Positions 30,797 to 35,637 of a stretch of 35,637 nucleotides of DNA are shown here, piece after piece. Below the pieces are notes generated by a model that saw nothing but the letters and a program-made list of their open reading frames with translations, did not search any database and was not told the origin of the DNA. Every line of letters begins with the position of its first letter. Position 1 is the stretch's first letter. The stretch is taken from the NCBI GenBank assembly GCA_031292755.1, contig JARLGM010000058.1, positions 1 through 35,637 of the forward strand, given 5' to 3'. Position numbers and translations under genes: made by a program. The DNA comes from Candidatus Sulfopaludibacter sp. GTDB lineage: Bacteria > Acidobacteriota > Terriglobia > Bryobacterales > Bryobacteraceae.

Positions 30797-31609
30797 CTAC
30801 ATGCCGCCCAGAACTTTGTGTCCCGCCAGAGCGATGAACAGGCCCGCCACGCCCAGGAAAGTGCCGAAAGGAAGTTCGTAAGTGGCGGTATCTTTGCCTG
30901 CCAGCTTGATAAAGCCGTATCCCAGAATCGATCCGGCAATCGAGCCCAGGATCAAGGTCAACAGCGCGCCCTCCAGACCCAGAAATGCGCCGGCCATGGC
31001 CACCAGTTTGACGTCTCCGAACCCCAGCCCTTCGCGGTGACGGATCTTGAAGTACAGCCAGCCGCCGCCCCACAGTACAAACGCCGGCAGCGCCGCTCCG
31101 AGCAGGGATTCGGCAACCCACTGCACCCGGCCGTTGACCGTAAAGCCGAACAGCCAGAGCAGCATCTGTGCGGTATGGTCGGGAATCGTCACGAATGCCG
31201 AGAAGATGACGCCGATCGCCACTCCGCCCAGGGTGAACTCATCGGGCAGAATGCGCTTCTCCAGGTCGCTGAACAGCAGACCTACCAGCATGGCCGAGAA
31301 GACGCACATCTTCAGCGCCGCCACCGTCAGACCCAGGTTGAGGACGAAGTAGAAGAACAACAGGCCGGTAATCGACTCCACCACCGGATAGCGCAGCGAG
31401 ATCTTGCGCCCGCAATACCGGCACTTGCCACCCAACACCAGGTAGCTGACCACCGGAATATTGTCATACCAGGCGATCGTTTTGCGGCAGCGGACGCAAT
31501 GGGAGCGGGGCCGCACCACACTGCGGCCCCGCGGCCACCGGTGAATGCAGACATTCAAAAAACTGCCGATCAGGAGGCCGAACACAAGGGCGATAATAGC
31601 TTCTATCAA
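30797..31609 (-). CDS. pilD: Prepilin peptidase / N-methyltransferase (PilD, GspO type)
   Basis: This bifunctional inner membrane enzyme cuts type IV prepilin and pseudopilin leader peptides and methylates the new N-terminus. The N-terminal domain has the start GLLIGSFLNVCIHRWPRG and a zinc-type four-cysteine cluster (CVRC at 38-41 and CRYC at 63-66). The aspartyl protease residues are Asp in SDLEKRILPDE and Asp in GFGDVKL. Length is 270, normal. The start is TTG, overlapping the GT4 stop in TTGA. No pilin genes are in the window, so its substrates lie elsewhere in the genome. Confidence 0.93.
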   Translation of the reverse strand: MIEAIIALVFGLLIGSFLNVCIHRWPRGRSVVRPRSHCVRCRKTIAWYDNIPVVSYLVLGGKCRYCGRKISLRYPVVESITGLLFFYFVLNLGLTVAALKMCVFSAMLVGLLFSDLEKRILPDEFTLGGVAIGVIFSAFVTIPDHTAQMLLWLFGFTVNGRVQWVAESLLGAALPAFVLWGGGWLYFKIRHREGLGFGDVKLVAMAGAFLGLEGALLTLILGSIAGSILGYGFIKLAGKDTATYELPFGTFLGVAGLFIALAGHKVLGGM

Positions 31610-32484
31610 GAGATCACCTGCCGGTACACTTCCATAGTATGGCGAACCATGCGGTCCACCGTGAAACGCTCGATCACGGTCTGACGCCCCGCGTGACCAT
31701 ACTGGCGGGCGCGCTCCGGGTCGCGGATCAACTGGCCGATGGCCTCGGCGATGGCTTCCGCGGAATTCTCCACCAGCAATCCGTTTTCGCCATGCCGGAT
31801 CACTTCGGGTAGACCGCCTACCCGGCTGGCGATCGCCGGCACGCCCGCCGACATCGCCAGCAGCACGCCCGAGCCCAACCCTTCACTGTGCGTGATGTAA
31901 ACGAAGATGCCGGCCTGCCGCAGATCCTGTTCCAGATTGTTCGAAAGCACCAGTTTCACTCCGGCCAGCCGCGCCGCTTCCACCGCCAGGGGGGCGCCTT
32001 TCAACGCATCGGCAGTCGCCGGAGAGAGCACGCTCGCCCCGCGCGCCTCTTCCAGCAGCGGGACTCCGTCATACACCACGCTGATTTTCTCCTCCGCCAC
32101 GCCGCCCTGCACCAACACTCCCTTCACGAACTGCGATACCGCCAGGTAATGGCGGGCGCGCCCATATTTCCACCGCGAGCCTACCGGAAAGGCCACCCGG
32201 CGCGACACCACCAGCGGGGCTCCGCGCACAATCGCGCCCAGCGTATGGCCGTGCGCATCATGGGCGTGCATCGCGTCGTGCCGCCGGGAAAAACGCACCG
32301 CGTTGGTAAGGCCGATGGCTTCCACCCGCCACCCCAGCCGTCTCGCCTCTCGATACAAAGGCGAACCGGCGCGCGCCAGCAGCGTGCTCTCCACGTCTGC
32401 TGCCGCGAGACCTTCGATCAAACGCAGCACCTGCCACTGGCCGCCCCGCATTTCCTTCCCCGCGTCCAGGTGCAGAACGCGCAT
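31606..32484 (-). CDS. GT4-like glycosyltransferase with shortened donor domain
   Basis: The 292-residue protein has a GT-B layout. The N-terminal half starts MRVLHLDAGKEMRGGQWQVL with the usual Gly-rich acceptor loop. The C-terminal half has THSEGLGSGVLLAMSAGVPA, VGGLPEVI and NGLLV, the nucleotide-sugar motif of family 4, with Glu201 as the EX7E-type residue. The part between about 140 and 195 is shorter than usual and lacks the common GRL-x-KG donor segment, so it may have a compact C-terminal domain. It probably adds a sugar to lipopolysaccharide or another envelope glycan. It overlaps the GT2 gene by one base and pilD by four. Confidence 0.8.
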   Translation of the reverse strand: MRVLHLDAGKEMRGGQWQVLRLIEGLAAADVESTLLARAGSPLYREARRLGWRVEAIGLTNAVRFSRRHDAMHAHDAHGHTLGAIVRGAPLVVSRRVAFPVGSRWKYGRARHYLAVSQFVKGVLVQGGVAEEKISVVYDGVPLLEEARGASVLSPATADALKGAPLAVEAARLAGVKLVLSNNLEQDLRQAGIFVYITHSEGLGSGVLLAMSAGVPAIASRVGGLPEVIRHGENGLLVENSAEAIAEAIGQLIRDPERARQYGHAGRQTVIERFTVDRMVRHTMEVYRQVIS

Positions 32485-33221
32485 CAACTCATGATTCTCG
32501 CTTTCGAGTATTTGAGAAATGTGTAGTAGGACGCCATGTAAGCAATGATCAGCCCTTCCACACCATCCAGGAATCCCCGCTGGATAAAATAAGTCTTCAG
32601 GAACGTCCACGCCGGGTCAATGATCATTTTCGATAGCGGCACGGCTAGCTTGCGCGCCGCCACTTCCTGCGCAGCCAGCGTGGTGTAGCGGTCCATGGTC
32701 TTTACGTGTTCGGAAAGCGATTCGCAAGTGAAGTGCAGGATATTGCCCTCCAGTCGCCCCAATTTCCCTTCCGGCACTACGCTCTCGTGCACGAAATCGC
32801 CGATCCACCGGGCTTTGCGGCGGTCGTACAGGCGCACTTTGCGGTCGGGGTACCAGCCGGAATGCAGAATCCAGCGGCCCAGGTAGCGGGCCAGCCGCGG
32901 CATGGTGTAGGCGTCGAAGCGCGGGCCGGTCTTTTTGAGCGCCAGGATTTCGGCTTCCAGAGGCTCGCTGAGCGCTTCGTCGGCGTCCAGCGACAGAATC
33001 CAGTCGTGGCTCGCCTGTTCCGCCGCCCAGTTCTTTTGCCCGGCGTACCCGCGCCATCCTGCTTCAATCACCCGGACGCCGAGTTTTTCGGCCAGTTCCA
33101 CCGTTCGGTCCACCGAACCGCTGTCCACGATCAGGACCTCATCGCAGCAGCGCAGGCTTTCGATGGCCCGTGCGATGTTGCGCTCCTCGTTGAGGGTGAT
33201 GATGGTGGCCGTGATTTTCAT
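32484..33221 (-). CDS. GT2 glycosyltransferase, WaaE/KdtX type
   Basis: The 245-residue product is a GT-A family 2 enzyme: ITLNEERNIARAIESL, IVDSGSVDRT with the UDP-binding Asp, the metal-binding DADE (79-82), and HESVVPEG and HFTCESLSEHV further on. WaaE/KdtX enzymes add beta-1,4-glucose to the lipopolysaccharide core. The C-terminal helices contain ALI-like AYMASYYTFLKYSKAR, suggesting membrane association. I use the ATG at 33221; an upstream in-frame start would overlap the M50 gene. It sits 7 bases after that gene and shares one base with the GT4 gene. Confidence 0.85.
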   Translation of the reverse strand: MKITATIITLNEERNIARAIESLRCCDEVLIVDSGSVDRTVELAEKLGVRVIEAGWRGYAGQKNWAAEQASHDWILSLDADEALSEPLEAEILALKKTGPRFDAYTMPRLARYLGRWILHSGWYPDRKVRLYDRRKARWIGDFVHESVVPEGKLGRLEGNILHFTCESLSEHVKTMDRYTTLAAQEVAARKLAVPLSKMIIDPAWTFLKTYFIQRGFLDGVEGLIIAYMASYYTFLKYSKARIMS

Positions 33222-33228
33222 GGCCGGC

Positions 33229-34215
33229 TTACAGTCCGCCGGCGATGATGGGCGCGTAGGCGAAGCAAAGGATGAAAACCGCCAGGGCAATCCACCCCAG
33301 CTTTTTACGTCCTGCGTCCAGTTCCAAATTGTCGTAGACCATGGGATGCCGGCGTCCCAGGAAGAACAGGATCACGGCCCAGACAATCCAGCCGTACCAC
33401 GCGGTTCCCATCAACAGCAGGGCCAAGCCCAGCGCCAGCAGCGCGCCGCACATGATCACCGAGATCCGCTTGTGCCACTTGGGAAAGAACGCGTACAGGA
33501 TATGGCCGCCATCCAGTTGCCCGATCGGCAGCAGGTTCATGGCGGTCGCGAAGGTGCCAACCCACGCCGCGCGAGCTATTGGGTGCAGATAGAGATCCCC
33601 GCTCCGGGTGCCCGGAAAGATAGCGGCTTGCAGCAGCCATTGCAAGGTGGGAACGCCAAACTGAATGCTGCCCTGGTGGACGATGTTCGGGACTACCTTG
33701 GAAAACGCCAGCCCCACCGCAAAGGCGGGCAGCAGAAACACAAAACCGGCCAGGGGTCCCGCCACCCCGATATCGAAAAGCACCCGCTTGGAACAGATGG
33801 CCGAGCGGACCCGGATGAACGCTCCGAATGTGCCCATAAAAGGCGAGGGCATGAAATAGGGCAGGCTCGCATCCACCCGGTGGTAGGTTGCGGCCAGGTA
33901 GTGGCCCAGTTCGTGGGCCATCAGGATGGTCAGCAAGGTAAGGGAAAACGGCAGTCCTTGCAGCAGAATCGCCGGATTCCGCCAAAGCAGGGAATAGAGC
34001 GCCAGGCTGTGCTCGATATCGAAGGGCAGGTTGCGGTCGAAATCCATCTGCATCGCCGTGCCGACCACTGTGGTGGTCGCCAGGGTGAGCATAAACAGCA
34101 GAATATAAAGCCAATACCGTTCCCGTGTAACAGCCTGGGGAAGCACAGGGGTCTCCGCCGGCTCGCTTTCGGCGTAGTAAGGGTAAGGCGCAGCCGAGAA
34201 ATCCTGGGGTGACAC
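33229..34215 (-). CDS. M50-family site-2 protease-like membrane metalloprotease
   Basis: The 328-residue membrane protein starts with a ~30-residue soluble Pro/Glu/Tyr-rich tail. It has zinc motif AHELGHYLAA (101-105) and the second motif NLLPIGQLDGGHILYAFF near residue 240 with the third zinc ligand Asp. Six or more hydrophobic helices fit the site-2 protease fold, longer than the M50 gene at 27650 and without a PDZ domain. Such proteases cut membrane regulators inside the bilayer; the substrate is unknown. The start is GTG, with no convincing Shine-Dalgarno sequence. HU lies 25 bases upstream. Confidence 0.87.
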   Translation of the reverse strand: MSPQDFSAAPYPYYAESEPAETPVLPQAVTRERYWLYILLFMLTLATTTVVGTAMQMDFDRNLPFDIEHSLALYSLLWRNPAILLQGLPFSLTLLTILMAHELGHYLAATYHRVDASLPYFMPSPFMGTFGAFIRVRSAICSKRVLFDIGVAGPLAGFVFLLPAFAVGLAFSKVVPNIVHQGSIQFGVPTLQWLLQAAIFPGTRSGDLYLHPIARAAWVGTFATAMNLLPIGQLDGGHILYAFFPKWHKRISVIMCGALLALGLALLLMGTAWYGWIVWAVILFFLGRRHPMVYDNLELDAGRKKLGWIALAVFILCFAYAPIIAGGL

Positions 34216-34240
34216 AATAAACCGCAGCCAGCAGCGCGGG

Positions 34241-34510
34241 CTACTGCAGCGTCTGTAACTCCTTGCCGGGCTTAAACCGCACGGCCTTTCCGGGAGGAAT
34301 CGAAACTTCCGCGCCGGTCCGCGGATTTCGCCCGATCCCGGTTTTTCGAGGCTTCACGTTGAACACGCCGAATCCGCGTAACTCGATGCGGTCGCCTTGT
34401 TCCAGGGCTTTCTTCATGGATTCAAAGACGGTCTCGACCGCCATTTCGGCCTTCGTCTTGGTGATGCCGGTCCGGTTTACAACTTCGTTGATGATGTCCA
34501 GCTTAATCAA
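34241..34510 (-). CDS. hup: HU/IHF-family nucleoid protein
   Basis: The ~89-residue product matches HU/IHF: LIKLDIINEVVNRTGITKTK, the helical VFESMKKALEQGDRIELRGFG, FNVKPRKTGIGRNPRTGAEV and the terminal AVRFKPGKEL. The RNPRTG arm with its Pro intercalates in bent DNA. HU-like proteins shape the nucleoid and assist replication, transcription and recombination. The start is TTG at 34508-34510, with AAGGAGG exactly 6 nt upstream; a longer reading to 34570 would place that Shine-Dalgarno sequence inside the gene. The 81-base gap to the flavin reductase contains the divergent promoters, in which TTGACT is the only recognisable -35 on this strand. Confidence 0.92.
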   Translation of the reverse strand: MIKLDIINEVVNRTGITKTKAEMAVETVFESMKKALEQGDRIELRGFGVFNVKPRKTGIGRNPRTGAEVSIPPGKAVRFKPGKELQTLQ

Positions 34511-34591
34511 AACTGCCTCCTTGAGTCCGTACGGTGGGCGATCTTTGGTTCCCGCATCAGTCAACCACATGATAGGATTGAATTTATTCTC

Positions 34592-35101
34592 ATGTCAAGC
34601 GAGGGGGGGCCGGCCATAGGGGCGCCGGTGACGAACGAGGAATTCCGGCGGGCCTGCGGCCGCTTCGCTACCGGTGTCACCATTGCCAGCGTCCTGGACG
34701 CCAATGGCACGCCGCACGGGCTGACCGTGAATTCCTTCACGGCCGTTTCTCTGAACCCTCCGCTGATTCTCATCTGCCTGGGTCACGCGGTCACTACCAT
34801 CGATGCGTTCCGTTCGTCCCGGCATTTCGGAATCAACGTGTTAGCGGAGAACCAACAGGCCCTTTCGGACCGCTTTGCCCGCAAAGGCGAAGACCGCTTC
34901 GATGGCCTGGACTGGTATCGCGGAGAAAGCGGCGTCCCGCTTCTGCCCGGCGTCCTGGCAGCCATCGAATGCCGCGTGCATCAGCGCTTCGCCAGCGGCG
35001 ATCACGACATCTTCGTCGGAGAAATGATCAAAATGCAAATCGCTGAAGGCAATCCCCTGCTCTACTACGCCAGCCGCTACCGGCGCGTGGCGCTAGACTG
35101 A
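34592..35101 (+). CDS. Flavin reductase-like FMN-binding protein
   Basis: The 169-residue product belongs to the flavin reductase-like family (HpaC/ActVB/RutF). Conserved blocks are FRRACGRFATGVTIASV, GLTVNSFTAVSLNPPLILICL (FMN phosphate and ring binding), HFGINVLAENQQALSDRFA, and the C-terminal DHDIFVGEM and LLYYASRYR. Members use NAD(P)H to reduce FMN for a partner monooxygenase or act as a flavoprotein. No partner monooxygenase is adjacent. The start at 34592 is chosen because the in-frame upstream sequence lies within the HU gene region. It ends 7 bases before the oxoamine synthase gene, so they are probably co-transcribed. Confidence 0.85.
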   Translation: MSSEGGPAIGAPVTNEEFRRACGRFATGVTIASVLDANGTPHGLTVNSFTAVSLNPPLILICLGHAVTTIDAFRSSRHFGINVLAENQQALSDRFARKGEDRFDGLDWYRGESGVPLLPGVLAAIECRVHQRFASGDHDIFVGEMIKMQIAEGNPLLYYASRYRRVALD

Positions 35102-35108
35102 AAACTGC

Positions 35109-35637
35109 ATGACCAATCCCCTGTCCTACCTGCACGATCAACTGGAATCCTGGAAGCAAGAAGGCACTTACCAGCGCCTGCGCATCCTGGAATCCGAAGC
35201 CGCCGCCGAGTCGCGCTTCGATGGAAAAGACGTCATCAATCTGGCATCGAATAATTACCTGGGTCTGACCACGCATCCCAAACTGCGCGAAGCGGCGCTG
35301 GCAGCGGTCCGCAAATACGGCGTCGGCTCTGGTGCGGTCCGCACCATCAGCGGCACCATGCGGCTGCACATCCAACTGGAAGAGCGCATCGCGGCATTCA
35401 AGCAGGTGGAAGCCTGCGTGGTGTTTCAATCCGGATTTGCCGCCAATGCCGGCACGGTATCGGCGATTCTGACGCCGGAAGATCACATTATCTCCGACGA
35501 GTTGAACCATGCCAGCATCATCGACGGATGCCGCCTGTCGAGGGCCAAAATCCACGTATTCCCGCACAAGGATGTGGCCGCCGCGGAAAAAATTCTGGCG
35601 GATCTGGATGGCCAGCCCGGTCGCAAGCTGCTGATCT
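35109..35637 (+). CDS. kbl: 2-amino-3-ketobutyrate CoA ligase-like alpha-oxoamine synthase (5' part)
   Basis: The first 176 codons of a fold-type I PLP enzyme are visible and run off the window. Matches to the Kbl/BioF/HemA group are NLASNNYLGLTTHP, VGSGAVRTISGTMRLHIQLE, VVFQSGFAANAGT and the conserved His in SDELNHASIIDG. The N-terminal YLHDQLESWKQEGTYQRLRI is typical of glycine C-acetyltransferase (kbl). This enzyme makes glycine and acetyl-CoA from 2-amino-3-ketobutyrate in threonine breakdown. The PLP lysine is beyond the window, and tdh (threonine dehydrogenase) could be downstream. BioF-like activity is an alternative. It lies 7 bases after the flavin reductase gene. Confidence 0.85.
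   Translation, partial: MTNPLSYLHDQLESWKQEGTYQRLRILESEAAAESRFDGKDVINLASNNYLGLTTHPKLREAALAAVRKYGVGSGAVRTISGTMRLHIQLEERIAAFKQVEACVVFQSGFAANAGTVSAILTPEDHIISDELNHASIIDGCRLSRAKIHVFPHKDVAAAEKILADLDGQPGRKLLI

Noticed and set aside
31507..31532. A strong 10-bp hairpin CGGGGCCGCA / TGCGGCCCCG.
   Set aside because: It lies inside the prepilin peptidase coding sequence, with no U-tract, and is probably a by-product of Arg/Pro codons.

Overview
The window is a compact, high-GC bacterial chromosome segment carrying about 40 protein-coding loci. Several protein families point to Acidobacteriota, probably the Solibacter/Bryobacter side: a CRTAC1/ASPIC-UnbV FG-GAP protein, a VWFA-related secreted protein, a cytochrome c-copper monooxygenase-TPR fusion, a Tat-exported HisC-like aminotransferase, and the gene order tig-clpX-lon-engB-rho. 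The placement is an inference from gene content; no rRNA is present to confirm it. I recognised no rRNA, tRNA, CRISPR array, prophage or intact transposon.

Layout. 1-4.5 kb: exported proteins, namely a TPR tail, the CRTAC1-like protein, the convergent copper monooxygenase fusion and a periplasmic cupin. 4.5-11.4 kb: a plus-strand run of secreted hydrolase, rsmB, rpe, bamD, a response regulator, a YajQ-family gene, an alpha/beta hydrolase and tdk, with 1-4 bp overlaps at four junctions. 11.5-18 kb: MFS exporter, VWA protein, a divergent HxlR regulator/YceI pair, a second response regulator, an unrecognised exported protein and an M28 peptidase. 18-20 kb: Tat-exported aminotransferase and a VapBC toxin-antitoxin pair. 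20-27.5 kb: a minus-strand proteostasis and termination block tig-clpX-lon-engB-rho, without the clpP that commonly sits between tig and clpX. 27.6-30.7 kb: a less orderly stretch with an M50 protease, a frameshifted HEAT-like gene, a decayed group II intron maturase tail, a CPBP protease and a YjbR-like gene. 30.8-34.5 kb: a minus-strand run HU - M50 protease - WaaE/KdtX-like GT2 - GT4 - prepilin peptidase. The end holds a flavin reductase gene and the start of an oxoamine synthase gene (kbl-like).

The most notable points are the group II intron relic at about 29.23-29.40 kb; the missing clpP next to a clpX that keeps its xGF docking loop; four intramembrane-protease genes of three families within 6.6 kb; a small dispersed imperfect-palindrome repeat in three intergenic gaps; frequent TTG starts in essential genes; several genes whose -10 box lies about 7 nt before the ATG, suggesting leaderless mRNAs; and two single-base frameshifts. 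I found no clearly new multi-gene system. The best candidates for unexplored biology are the Tat-exported aminotransferase, the copper-monooxygenase/TPR fusion, and a tiny membrane-peptide ORF overlapping the M50 gene.
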